Positions 40,590 through 51,643 of a stretch of DNA of 64,000 nt are shown here, piece after piece. Each line of letters starts with the position of its first letter. The stretch's first letter is position 1. Location: the NCBI RefSeq assembly GCF_003672135.1, contig NC_039514.1, positions 3,968,001 through 4,032,000 on the forward strand, read 5' to 3'. The translations under genes were made by a program, and so were the position numbers. Source of the stretch: Ooceraea biroi. Taxonomy: Eukaryota > Arthropoda > Insecta > Hymenoptera > Formicidae. Under the pieces are notes generated by a model. It did not search any database and was not told the origin of the DNA. It saw only the letters and a program-made list of their open reading frames with translations.

Positions 40590-42442
40590 ATGGCTGAAAA
40601 AATAGATATAAAAAAGCAAGAATTCAAGAGACGAAGGTGGAATATGAGGGATACCATTTCCATCGTGATAAATCCTACGGAGATACAATGTGAGCAAACA
40701 CAATATATGTGAATGAAATTAATGAAAAATGTATAACGTAGAGCATCGGATTGTATTTGGTATATTTACTAATGAATAATTTTCTCGTAGCTATTACGAA
40801 TGTAGTTTCCGTAAAAACAAAGATGTACAGTGCAAAGCACGATTAAAACCTGTTAATGGGAACTATATTCTATGTGGAAGACACGAGGAGCATAATAAAC
40901 CATTTCAGCTTTCTGAAATCAAAAAGGAAATTGAAGCATCACAACCATTCGAAACAACAAGAATAATAAAAAACAGAGTTATGTCAAAGTGAGTAAGAAA
41001 CAATAAAATAGCAAATAATTAATGCTGTTACGAAGCGGACTAGCAACTACTTTGTAATTCGTAATGTGTACATTTACTAATTTGTATTTACGTAATTTCC
41101 ATACTTTGTACCTATAGACACGATCATTTATTGGATTTTATAAGCATTGGTGCTATTGAAAAATCCATAGAGCGTAACAAAAAGAAAAAAAAAATATTTA
41201 ACGAATTCCAAAAACTCTAAACGAATTACATAACTGCCTCACAAAAGAAACCTGGAAACAATTACTCATGTTGGATGCAGTAGATTCGTTTCATGTGAAA
41301 TTTATCTTAAAAAATAATACTACAAAAGCAGTTATTTTTATTGATCAACATTTAACTGAATCAATTACAAATGAAATTAATGAAAAATTAACTATTTTTG
41401 TTGATGGAACGTTTGCCACAGTACCCCAACTAAGCAATACTAATTGCCAATTGTGGACAATTGTAATTAGACATAAAAATAGAGTAAGCAAAACATTAGT
41501 TCATTAATTATAGTTAATTCATTAAGTAATTAGTTATTTTAAAGGCACTATATTCTATGTAAATATATGAGTAAATTTAATTACTTTCAATTTTCAGACA
41601 TTTCCGATTGTCTATGCTATAATGGAAGGACGCAGTGCCGAAAATTATATAGATGTTTTGGACGCAGTCGTAAATGTTATAAAAATAAAACCTGACACAG
41701 CAATATCAGACTTTGAAAGAGCAGAAAGAAAAGCGTTACGAACAGTTTTCCCCAGTGCTAAAATCATCGGCAGTTTCTTCCATTACAGTCAGGTAATAAA
41801 CAATAACAATGCACATAATTATAAACATAAAATGCGCGTTAATTTTAATTATGTTGGTTTCTCTTTATAGGCATTAGTACATAATGCCGACAAATTTGGG
41901 ATACTTAAAGGCGACGACAAAGAATTGGGTTGGGGTGCAACCAAATTGTTAGTATCCCTAGCTTTTTTACCCAAAAACTTAATAGAAGAAGGCTTCCAAA
42001 TAATATCCAAAATTATTTTCAAAAATTACAAGTATTTGGATTCATTTTTTAATTATTATAAAGAGACATGGTTAAATGGCTTTAAGTCCGATTCGTTCTC
42101 TGTTTTTCAACAATTACATAAAACAAACAATATATCTGAAAGACATAATCGGGAACTACGAGAGACTCTAAAAAAACACTCAACAATTGTGGAATTTTTA
42201 GGTATATATTGTGAATGCCCCATTGCAAACATTTTATTACTGTTCATAAAATGCGATATATATTATTTACAGCTTACCTGACTGAGCACCAAAAACGTAT
42301 TCGGAGCATCATGAGGCATTCAACATTCTGGGCAAGAGGGAAGCGAAATATTTTAAAACAAAAAGAGGATATCTTAGAAAACATTTGGAAAGAAATAGCA
42401 ACCAGTGAAAATATAGATTTATTATTAATTTTAAATAAATTA
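40590..42442 (+). pseudogene. FLYWCH-MULE transposase gene (right copy), broken
   Basis: Exons read: 40590-40689; 40791-40988; 41118-41483; 41598-41793; 41871-about 42200; about 42273-42442, with GT/AG borders. Exons 1-2 make a FLYWCH zinc finger (VEYEGYHFHRD, YYECSFRK, CKARLKP, HEEHNKPF). Exon 3 gives IFVDGTFATVPQL (first catalytic Asp); exon 4 gives IKPDTAISDFERAERKAL (second Asp) and IIGSFFHYSQ; exon 5 has NNISERHNRELRETL, probably with the Glu. Defects: the ATG frame does not match the zinc-finger frame in exon 1; a frameshift at the A run near 41190-41200 in exon 3; loss of the last eight codons to the insertion at 42443. MULE transposases mobilise DNA by cut-and-paste. Confidence 0.75.
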
Positions 42443-43371
42443 CACAGGCCGACATGAGTTTTGCTGTTTGAATATAAGATAACATTTTCGATGTATTTTT
42501 TCACGCTGAACACGAATCCGGCCGCGAAATTGCTCTATCACGTCAGGTTTTTGAGAAAAATGAGGTTAAAAGTGTCAAAAGTGACGTTTTTTGCCATTTT
42601 TATGATTTTTTCGCTGGTAAAATAAATTTTATTTTTTACTTTCGCCTACGCCATCTTAAAGTGCCAACTTTTATCTTTAAACTCGATTTTTCGAAACTCC
42701 GTAGGATTGTTTTTCGCCGAGTTAACCACTCCGCTGTCAGACGAACATTTCGTGCCATAAATGTACTTGGAGAACAAAATTTTAGAACTGAATGATAATG
42801 ATTTTTATAGAAGGTTTTTGAGGTCGCTGAATCCAAATCCGAAATAAGATTTTAAAAATTCAAAATGGCCGATCCAATATGGCGGACCAAAATTTGTAAA
42901 ACTTAGAATTTCAATAAAATTTGGTATATACTGTTCTTTTTTTACTTCTGGGTGGGTTACATTTCGCTTCCCCAAATGAGATTCTGGCATTAAAAATCTT
43001 CTGTGTATAATGTACTTTACACGAGCAAAACTTAACTGTACCTTACTGATGCAAATACAGTATCCTGCACCATGTTTTTTGTTCGTAGACCGTTTAGCCG
43101 CAGTAGGAACGATTTTACAAACATTCTACGTTTACCAGAGTGCACCACGTGGAGGCAGCCTACATCACACTTTTTTTATCATTTTTAAAAATTTTTTAGC
43201 TGTGTTGTTTTTAAATTGTTTTATCATTTTTTATTATTTTAATTTTCATTTTTTTAATCATTTTTTATAATTTCATTTTTTTATTTTTAAATCATTAAAA
43301 AGATATTATATAAGCACATATGCACATATAAACTTAATAACTTAATATCTTAAATACTTAAATATTTAAAG

Positions 43372-45089
43372 TTACATGTTATCAAAGCTGCGCCTCATAC
43401 GCTGTCTTTTGTGAGGTATTTCTGGTTCGTCACGCTTAAGACACCAACAGTAGTCGGCTAACATGTGGACGTCCCACTTTCCTTGATATCTCCTCTCCAT
43501 TTCTTTAATATCCTGGTGGAATCTTTCACCTTGTTCTTCACTGACACTTCCCAGGTTACATTTCGGAAAGTAGTCTAAATGAGAGTGCAAGAAATGTACT
43601 TTCAAGCTCATGTTGCAGCCTAAATTGTTAAAATGTGCGAGCATATCGCTTATGAGTTTTACATATTTCGGATCCTTCTTGTTTCCTCAGAAACCGTTGA
43701 TAACTTTTTTAAATGAAACCCAAGCATTTTTTTCCGCAGTAGTCATCGTTTTTTCAAACTTGTCATCCTTACACAGTGACCTTATTTCCGGCCCAACAAA
43801 GATGCCTTCCTTTACTTTGGCATCTGATAGTTTTGGAAACTTTTGTACGAGATATTTGAAGCAATCTCCTTCTTTATTCAGAGCTTTCATAAACTGCTTC
43901 ATAAGACCTAGTTTTATATGAAGCGGAGGCAGAAGTATTTTTTCTGGATCAACTAAGGCTTTACGTATAACATTTTTTGAACCTGGTGTTAGACTATTTC
44001 TGGGTGGCCACAATTATCTGGTCCAGTGCTTACATTTAGCTCTACTATCCCATTCGCAGAAAAAACATGGGTATTTAGTAAACCCAGATTGCTGACCAAG
44101 AACCATGCTCACGATCTTCAGATCTCCACAAACCTGCCATTTGTGCTTATTATACTCTATTGCTTTTAGCAGGATTTCAACATTTTCGTAAGATTCTTTA
44201 AGATGTACTGAATGCGCAATTGGAACACAAGCATATCGACCTCCATTGTGGAGAAGGACACCTTTCAGGCTCCGCTTGGACGAATCGATGAAAAGTCGCC
44301 ACTCGTTTCTCTTATAAATATCAAGACCTAAAGCTTTCAGTAGACCAGGGACATTAGTGCAATACACCAAATCATCTTTTGCAACAAAAAATGGAAGAAA
44401 TTCCGTTTCACGGTGTTTGTACCAGCTAAATGTTGTGTTCGAAGCTAGCAAATTTCTCTCGCCAAGTTTCGATGCTAAAAGTAGCGCCGATTCTTTACTC
44501 AGGCCCAAATCTCTCACCACATCGTTCAATGCGTGTTGGGTGAACAGTTTAGGCGTCTTATCGTCAGATAGATCGAATTTCGGAAGATCATCATGAGTTT
44601 CGATCATTTCAAAATCTCCGTCATCAATATTGATGTTGTCGTTCGTACAAGAAGAAAAAGCAGATGCAGCACCTTGTCCCCGTGGAGGATGCGGTACAGG
44701 AACGTTACATCCATGAGGAATAGGTTTGGTGACGTTGGAGACATCTGGATAAAGAACTGATTTTTATTCTTACTATTAAATCCTTGTATCGAGGTCAAAC
44801 AAAAGTAGCAATCATCTACATGATTACTCGGTTCACGCCAGACCATGGGAATGCCGAATGGCATAGATTTCCGTTTTCCCAATTCCCACTGCCGTAATGT
44901 TTCGACGCAACTCTTGCAGGCATTATGAGGAACCCAAGATTTATCTTGATTTTTAATTTCTAGATGGAAGTAATGAAAATAAATTGAACTAATGAATGGA
45001 GTTATAGTAATCCCTTGTTTTTTAAGAGTATATTTACCACAGATGTAGCAAAATTTATCAGGATGATTAACACAAGTTCGTGATGTCAT
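43372..45089 (-). pseudogene. Uncharacterised CxxC DDE transposase-like gene
   Basis: From ATG 45089: zinc-binding N-terminus (KFCYICGK, CKSC, DDCYFC), then after a frameshift near 44740 a 197-codon segment ending HKWQVCGDLKIVSMVLGQQS and GFTKYPCFFCEWDSRAK. After another shift near 44014 come LLPPLHIKLGLMKQFMKALN, a TGA at about 43687, then SLKVHFLHSHLDYFPK and SEEQGERFHQDIKEMERRYQ. I recognise the whole as a family common in arthropod genomes, normally annotated only as uncharacterised. Asp in CGDLK, Cys-x2-Cys in PCFFC, and the later His/Asp/Glu blocks fit an RNase H-type DDE fold with a CxxC insertion. Two frameshifts and one nonsense codon make it inactive. Confidence 0.65.
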
Positions 45090-45422
45090 CTTTACATAAG
45101 AAGCATTTGTTGAGCGAACAAAAAAATTGTTGAACCATTTAATTGTTTTATTTACAAAAACATTCCACTTCCCAAAAGAAGAAAAATTCTTAAAAATAAG
45201 CAAATACAATATAAATACAGAGGGTAGACTCAATTCTAGGCGAGCAGGACAACTGCATATGCAATGTGTATTGTATAAATACAAGCGCGACATAAGTAAA
45301 ACGATCGGCGCAATAGTACCCTCGGCACATCACATGTACGCGGTTTCGATTCTGTGCGGCAGTGATGTCAGGCCTCGGTAGTGCATGGTGGGGATATACT
45401 ATTCTAATCGAGTGCTACGGAG

Positions 45423-45609
45423 CAGTGATGCAAACTCTGAACCCCTGGCACCATTGGTGCTGCACCACTGTGCTCACGTACACAAGCGTGATCCGTGTCC
45501 GTGTGCTCTCAGCGCTCGGCGGCGGACAATGGCGGCTAGGCTGAGTTTGTGTGCGTGAGCACCGTGGTGTAACACCGATGGTTCCAGGGGTACAGAGTTT
45601 GCATTACTG
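45423..45609. repeat. Foldback MITE inside the CxxC transposon
   Basis: CAGTGATGCAAACTCTG (45423) pairs with the complement ending CAGAGTTTGCATTACTG (45609). Pairing continues through ACCCCTGG, ACCAC and GCTCACGTACACAA with a GC-rich loop. Confidence 0.8.
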
Positions 45610-46653
45610 CTACGGAGGCCGAAATGTTCGTCTGACAGCGAAGTGGTTAACTCGGCGAAAAACAATCCTACGGAGTTTCGAAAAATCGAGTTTAAAGATA
45701 AAAGTTGGCACTTTAAGATGGCGTAGGCGAAAGTAAAAAATAAAATTTATTTTACCAGCGAAAAAATCATAAAAATGGCAAAAAACGTCACTTTTGACAC
45801 TTTTAACCTCATTTTCTCAAAAACCTGACGTGATAGAGCAATTTCGCGGCCGGATTCGTGTTCAGCGTGAAAAAATACATCGAAAATGATATTTTATATT
45901 CAAACAGCAGACAAAAAGTCTAAAAATGTCGGCCTGTGTTATCAGAACTAGTAGGAAAATAATAAAACAATTTCTAAGCGTTCATTACTTTTATTTTATT
46001 ACTTTATATTCTTCTTCTTATTTTATTTTCTTTATTATTATTACATTTTATTTTATTACTTTCTATTCTTCTTTAAATTTTCCTCATTGTTTTGAAGACT
46101 GGAAATTCCATTTCCAATCCCAAAATTCATTTTTGCTGTTGGAATTAGAATTATAGAGTGCGTTAGTTATTGTGTTTTGATTGGTTGGCCCTACTGTGAT
46201 TTTTCTTTTCTATATCATTATATTGTTTATGTTCTTCCCTGTACGCTTTGTGTCTCCTCGTATTCACGATACGTGCTCGTTTTACATTCTCATTTATTTT
46301 GTATTTCGTACAGTGTAAGTAAATTATACAATTAAACCAACTAAACGTGTCGTTACTGCTACTCGCACCACGAGAATCCCATCACTTGCAAAGGCAAATG
46401 TGATACGAAATGTGATGCGACGATGTAATATAATATCATGTTTACAATTGCACTTGAAGAAGCAATTAGGCTCAGAATGTGGCAGTTTTAGTTTTCGGTA
46501 GGCAATTATTCTCCGGTTGTTAACATGTTACAAGTAAATGCAAGTAAATTAGGTGGGAAACTGAAACAAAAAATTAATTCAAGGAAAGAATCGGTCCAAT
46601 ATCTATACTTACAGAAAGTACATAGAATAAATATTCTTTTATTTTATGAGAAT

Positions 46654-47377
46654 CCCTGGTAGAAATCTGTGCAGTTTTTCTAGACACCCAAGCAGTTACT
46701 GTCTAGTATTACTGTATTCTCATAAATTGTATCAATACTTAAATTATATTAAATTTATTCTTTAAAGACGATCCAAAAACTACTTAAAAAATGAGTGAGC
46801 GCGTAGAAAAACATAGAGTAAAGAAGAGAAAATTGCAAGAAGTACGGAATTTAACAAAACAACATGTTATGGCAGAACTGACAACTAAGGTTAAAGAAAG
46901 TAAGCAAACAACAAATGAGTTGCATATTAATAATACAGAATTGTATTGTGACGAGAATACATCAGATCCTGATATTAATAATGAAGAATTGTATTGTGAC
47001 GAGAACACATCAGATTCTGATAATAATGAAAACTGTCATAATAATTTGGACATTGAACAGGATGAAATCGTACAATTAAAAGAGTGGATTATTTCATGCA
47101 AAATACCTCATTCGCATAGTGATAAATTATTAAAAATATTAAGACGTAGAGTATTACCGACACTTCCAACATGTACAAAAACATTTCTGCAAAGCACTTT
47201 GTCTAGTTTTTGTTCAGTAAATGAGTTCAGATTTTGTGCATCTTTTGTGGCCAGTAACTGTAGGAAAAACGTTACATCTTGATCGGGATCCCAACAGTTT
47301 TACTCGTCAATTACTGGGCAGAATGTAACAAAACTGTTCAATAACTGTTAGAAAAATGCACGAAATTTCTACCAGGG
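46654..47377 (+). mobile_element. Small TIR element carrying a transposase N-terminal fragment
   Basis: Ends CCCTGGTAGAAAT and ATTTCTACCAGGG; an AT duplication on each side is consistent with the empty site in the left arm (GAGAATATTAG). It is 724 bp and holds the frame described next. Inverted motifs (GCAGTTACTGTC / GAACTGTTAGAAA) follow the TIRs. Confidence 0.7.
46791..47282 (+). CDS. 163-aa protein, N-terminal part of a transposon protein family
   Basis: ATG at 46791. A basic coiled-coil start (EKHRVKKRKLQEVRNLTKQH), an acidic middle with two near-identical blocks (NTELYCDENTSDPDIN and NEELYCDENTSDSDN), then LKEWIISCKIPHSHSDKLLK and VLPTLPTCTKTFLQS. The last block matches a motif I know from the start of large uncharacterised ant proteins linked to DNA transposons (leucine-rich helix, then LP-x-TLL). 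The final 30 residues probably run into the element's terminal sequence. It is likely a truncated gene in an internally deleted element; unlike its neighbours it has no internal stop. Confidence 0.45.
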   Translation: MSERVEKHRVKKRKLQEVRNLTKQHVMAELTTKVKESKQTTNELHINNTELYCDENTSDPDINNEELYCDENTSDSDNNENCHNNLDIEQDEIVQLKEWIISCKIPHSHSDKLLKILRRRVLPTLPTCTKTFLQSTLSSFCSVNEFRFCASFVASNCRKNVTS

Positions 47378-47721
47378 ATATTAGTTACTTATCTGATATA
47401 TGTACAGTTGCCTATTTTTCTATTTATTTCTATCTTCCTTCTTTACGATTTCTTTATTTCATATATGGGTTTCATTCCTCAGTGTTGACGATGATTCTAA
47501 TGTGAAGAACAATGCCACAATCATACATGTTTATAAAGGCACTGAAATGAAAAAACTGAAAAGTGAAAAATAAATTATAAATAAGGTAATACTCGTGTTG
47601 CTACATTTGATCAGTATAATTTAATTTCCTTCCCTCACAACTGTCACTCTTTAACATTTTGTAGCTCTTTTCTAGTTGAGAGCGACGATTTTAACATTTA
47701 CATTCGTGTTTTACGCATAAA

Positions 47722-48138
47722 CCAGGGCCGCATTTATACTTTTAGAGGCCCTAGGCGCAACATTATTATGAGGCCTCAAAAGAACAAGTCTATTTCAGTT
47801 AATTAAAGTCATATGTAGTTTATTGAAAATAAAAGTTGGCATTGCGATAACTTTTTTTAATAAAAGAAAACTAACATAGCACAATTGAGTATACATATAA
47901 TTGCATTTAACAAAGTATAAAAATAAATCAGTTCAAATTTAAATTAAACAAAATTAATAATTAAAAGTATTTTTTTTCTGGCTTTGGTTTTAGCAAATAT
48001 ATCTATAATGTCATCATAATTAATCGAGTCCATTACATCTGATTCAATGCATAATAACGACAGGTCACTTGCTTTATTTTGGTGTAAGTTACTTCTTAAA
48101 TAATTTTTTATTCGTTTCAACACTGAAAATGAGCTGCT
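47722..48138 (-). pseudogene. hAT transposon 3' end with transposase C-terminus
   Basis: On the minus strand SVLKRIKNYLRSNLHQNKAS, DLSLLCIESDVMDSINYDDI and IDIFAKTKARK match the C-terminal dimerisation region of ZMYM-like hAT transposases. The terminus CAGGGCCGCATTTATAC at 47723 is a hAT-type end. The upstream part is cut off at about 48138, where repeat family A begins. The end sits directly against the right arm of the palindromic MULE element. Confidence 0.7.
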
Positions 48139-48700
48139 AATAATTTAGCGGCATGTATCTTGTTTATTAGCGTCCGGCACCTCATTTCTAAGATACGTGC
48201 GGCAAGAGGGGAACAGTGGGAGTTGACAACGAAATCGACCAGAAATGTGCAACTAAATCCCGGCACTGCTATATAGCATATGTTAAATGGACGTACTGCG
48301 AAACTGACAAAAGATCGCGGTTCATTATCAAGAGACATGGTAGTGTCTCGCGCCAAGTATACGCGCAGCGAAACCGCACCGTGACACTATTACGCGAAGC
48401 GACGCTTTCGCAGACACTCAGATTATTAGATCTCAATAACCGCTGAACGGATAAAGTTCAGAGTAGGCTCAATGGATAGCTTGGGGTCGAATTATGTAAT
48501 AAAAGTGTTTTTATTTTTCTTCTACGTGCCCTACGAGCGGAGATATGGCGATGCAAGTCTGAAATTGGCAAATTTCACTTAAGAAACGTCGTCATTATCA
48601 TCATCGTCGTTTGTACAGTTCGTTCTTTTCAACGAGATGGCAGCAGCTAATATCGGTTTTCTCGTGTGTGCCAGAGATGCGAGATAGCATGTACATACGG
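48139..48700 (+). mobile_element. Repeat family A, copy 3
   Basis: The core starts ATCAAGAGACATGGTAGTG (48328) and follows copies 1 and 2 through GCAGACACTCAGATTATTAG and GTGCCCTACGAGCGGAGAT. It ends with the AACGTCGTCATTATCATC part shared with copy 1. The 190 bases before the core are unassigned. Confidence 0.65.
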
Positions 48701-48713
48701 ATGTACGACGCGG

Positions 48714-48836
48714 GCTGCGGTCCAGTTGATGCTTCAGATGCTTCGAACTATTTTCTTTCTTCATTTTATTTGAAAGAAGAAAAGGGATAGAAAATGTTCT
48801 TAAACACTTGAAGCTGCAACTGGACCGCATTGTGTA
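48714..48836. repeat. Imperfect hairpin
   Basis: GCGGTCCAGTTGATGCTTCAG pairs with TTGAAGCTGCAACTGGACCGC; the inner TTTCTTTCTTC and GAAAGAAGAAA also pair. Confidence 0.7.
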
Positions 48837-48899
48837 GTGAAAGAAGAAGTTGAGTGAGAAAAACTATATTGTCTCCCTTTAACCTATAAAGAACAGACC

Positions 48900-49018
48900 A
48901 CATGTGTGAAGGAAGACCCGGGCGGGAAATCCGAACGCAGCCGAGGAAGACGTGAAAGTGTTATTGTTTTAGTTCGTCGTTAAATAACCTATTCCATTGA
49001 GTGAGATTGAATACGATG
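48900..49018 (+). other. Possible non-coding 5' exon
   Basis: A CpG-containing stretch (CGGGCGGGAAATCCGAACGC) ends at GATACGAT|GTAAGTAACC, a good donor. It could be the first exon of the kinase gene that begins 700 bp downstream, but I see no supporting start codon. Confidence 0.25.
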
Positions 49019-49069
49019 TAAGTAACCTATACATTTTATACCTATATTCTGACGTTCAGCACGTTAATC

Positions 49070-49690
49070 ATTGTTCTTTTACCGATGATTAATTTTATAA
49101 ATTTTATATCTAATAGTTTATTACATTTCTGTTCTTTTATCGATGATTACTTTTATAAATTTTAAAACTTTTTAATACTTTTCGGTTATGTTGATGATTA
49201 GCTGTGAATAACTTTATAGCTATGTTCTTTATAGTAACTGTTCGCAATCTGCTAATAGTTTATTGCATTTCTGTTCTTTTATCGATAATTACTTGTATAA
49301 ATTTTATATCTATGTTCTTCATGGTTATTATTGCAGCTCTTGTTTAGCCGAGTGCTTGGCACGTATTTTCTCTTTTGGGTCTTGCTTATCAATGAATCAC
49401 CAAAGTAGACTGTATCACACCTTTTTATCTCGCTTTATTTTTGCTTCCTACAACTTTCCTTTTTGCTACGACGCAGTGTAACGTCCGCGCCATAACTTGG
49501 TAACTCAAAGACTAAAGACTAACCGCGTCAGCGCCTCTATCGGCAACTAACTATATGTAACGCGACATCTAACGTATTACAAAATGTAACCAAAATTCTA
49601 TAAACCATCGGCCTAAACAATGGTACTGCTAAATGTTTATTGCATGTCTGTTCTTTTAGTAATTTAGTTTATTGCATTTCTGTTATTTTA
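49070..49690. repeat. Degenerate direct repeats
   Basis: TTATTGCATTTCTGTTCTTTTATCGAT and variants followed by TTATAAATTTTATATC recur at about 49070, 49120, 49258 and 49662. The last copy runs into the first kinase exon. Confidence 0.6.
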
Positions 49691-49701
49691 TCCATGGTGA
49701 G

Positions 49702-51310
49702 GATGATGCCGGAAGACTCGTACACGGATGTATGCAGAATGGTGGAATTTATATAAAAGTTGGGCAAGGCTTGGCAGTAGTCAATCACATTTTACCAAAG
49801 GAATATATCGAGACCTTGTCGGCATTACAAGTACGCTCTTATATTCAAATACTTTAGTAATCCTCCAGTTATGGTCAAACAGTAATCATTTCTTATATTT
49901 CTCTTAATGCTCAAGGACAAGTGTTTAACCCAGAAAAAGAGCGAAGTGGACGAAATATTTTTGCAAGAATGTGGCAAAAAACCCGAGGAAATGTTACACG
50001 AGGTTGAGTCTGAGCCAGTTGCAGCTGCCAGTTTAGCTCAGGTGATAGGATTGTATTTAGATTGTACTTAATCACTCTACGATCCACTATGAGATTCTTA
50101 TAAAAAAGAATAAAAGAGATCACTACGTTATAAAGTCTAACGATATGTTGGTGCGTAGTTGGGGGTAGGGGGGTAGGGGAGTAAAAGTAACTGCAGTATG
50201 TCCAACGATTGTTGGCTTGCAGCTATCATAATAATAATTCTGTCCGTCCATCAGACGTTGCCAGTGTCCGCGATGATATTACGTTGTCTTATAAAAAAGT
50301 TCTTTTCCTATTGATGCATTTCTACCGGACAGGTGTACAAAGCTGTAACTCTGGATGGAGATAAAGTGGCGATCAAAGTACAATACATGAATCTCCAAGA
50401 TCGATTCATATCTGATTTGAAAGGGATAGTTTACCTACTAAAAGCTATTACATATGTGCACCCGAAGTTCGATTTGCATTGGATATTTGCGGTAACATGC
50501 TATATTATATATTCGTCATTGTTATTTGCAAATGTTACATATAGTTGATTGTATATTTTTGGTATAATTCCAATTCTGTTTGTTATCTTAAAAAGGTTTG
50601 TCTAAATTCATTTGCAGGAAATTATTGATAGGTTACGCCTGGAGTTGGATTTCGAAATCGAAGGAAGAAATTCAGAACAATGCGCTAAAGATCTAAAGAA
50701 ATTCAAGTATGCATATGTGCCAAAAGTTTATTGGAATCTTAGTACTAAGGTTGTTTCTTTATTTAGCCTAATCGACATATAGATTTTAGGGTGGTATTCA
50801 TAGTCCGATTATTTTTGTAATAGATAATTTATTATTTTATTTTTGAATCACAAATTTGAGTCATTAAGAATCTTAAAGCTTATAAAAATCGATGTGTAGT
50901 TTCTTTATATTTTTTAAAATACAAAATTATACATTTTCATTAATCCTCCATTATTTGATGAATTTTTAAATCACATGCTGATTCTATTTATCATTTGTTT
51001 TGCTTTTAAGAATTTTCCTTTGTTAATCTTAAATCTGTGTTAACAGTTATTTAATAGCTTTTATATATTTAATTAGAAAATAATCAACGTAATAAAAGAT
51101 TAAAAATGTGCTAATAATCATATAACTGTTGACACGCTTATCACAAAGAAGAGAAAAGAAAAACGTGGTTAAAAGCAAATGTGCCATATTGTCTTAGACT
51201 ATGAATTAAACTCATATTGATTATTTATTTAGATAGTGTGCTCCTAGTTTTTAATTTTATGTTTTTTTAATATTCTTTAGCGAATTCTTGTAACAGAATG
51301 GATCGATGGT
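49702..51310 (+). pseudogene. ADCK5: ADCK5-like atypical kinase (UbiB/ABC1 family), partial gene
   Basis: Five exons in order: 49702-49830, 49916-50041, 50333-50491, 50628-50749 and 51281-51310, with GT/AG borders (one weak donor, GTTGTT, at 50750). The protein shows the family's KxGQ motif (NGGIYIKVGQGLAVVNHILP), the Ala-rich loop (ESEPVAAASLAQ), the VAIK lysine (GDKVAIKVQYMNLQDRF) and LELDFEIEGRNSEQC. It then reads RILVTEWIDG and stops at TAG 51311, where transposon sequence begins. The catalytic loop and metal-binding Asp of the C-lobe are missing, as is the N-terminus. KVQYMNLQDRFISDL fits ADCK5 better than other UbiB members. These proteins are mitochondrial and support lipid or quinone metabolism. 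Either a host gene cut by a transposon or a partial duplicate. Confidence 0.75.
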
Positions 51311-51313
51311 TAG

Positions 51314-51530
51314 AGAACAAAATTATCGATGCATTCGCGATTGTGACTACGGAAATGGTGCGCAACGCGTAGTGGAGTTTGTTGCGAGGCTTTTACATTG
51401 AAGGCAACGAAGGACAATTTGAACGGACCGGATAGACGTTTAAACGTCGAAACCGACATCACCTGGTAGAAACCTGGACATCAGTACTTCTTCAACGTCT
51501 GTTCAGCATTCTTGTGCGTGATTCGACATC
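51314..51530 (+). pseudogene. C-terminal scrap of a DD41D-type transposase
   Basis: ENKIIDAFAIVTTEMVRNA, stop, WSLLRGFYIEGNEGQFE parallels QNKIIEAFAIVTPEMVHNTQ and IECNGGYFEHLL of the larger copy at 51644-52777 but on the opposite strand. It replaces the continuation of the kinase exon. Confidence 0.6.
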
Positions 51531-51643
51531 TCAAAATAAACTGAAAAAAATAATACTATTGTTATAGTAAAGTATAAGTAAAGTGACATAAGTAATATCT
51601 TTTTAAGTAAAAGTATTTATCGAATCAAAGTGTTTCGTACCTT

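Larger units (their letters stand above)
42443..45938 (-). mobile_element. TIR transposon with CACAG ends, 3-bp TTA duplication and CxxC-DDE transposase
   Basis: Ends CACAGGCCGACAT and ATGTCGGCCTGTG; TIRs are about 310 bp (42443-42752, 45620-45938). TTA flanks both sides (42440-42442, 45939-45941), and the left arm of the host palindrome has the empty site. CACAG ends and a 3-bp duplication point towards the CMC (CACTA/Mirage/Chapaev) group; this is inferred. A minus-strand transposase-like gene occupies 43372-45089. A foldback MITE lies near its right TIR. Confidence 0.75.
37921..47721. mobile_element. Palindromic FLYWCH/MULE (Phantom-like) element, interrupted three times
   Basis: Left arm (37921-40484) and right arm (41615-47721) are reverse complements once three insertions are removed: a solo LTR in the left arm (38386-39326), and a CxxC-DDE transposon (42443-45938) and a small TIR element (46654-47377) in the right arm. 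The uninterrupted arm gives the empty site in each case. Inner pairs sum to 82099. Without insertions the arms are about 1.6 kb and include the 3' half of the transposase gene. The centre (40485-41614) holds exons 1-3. Long TIRs plus FLYWCH and MULE domains match the Phantom group of Mutator elements. The right arm ends exactly at a hAT remnant. Confidence 0.8.
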
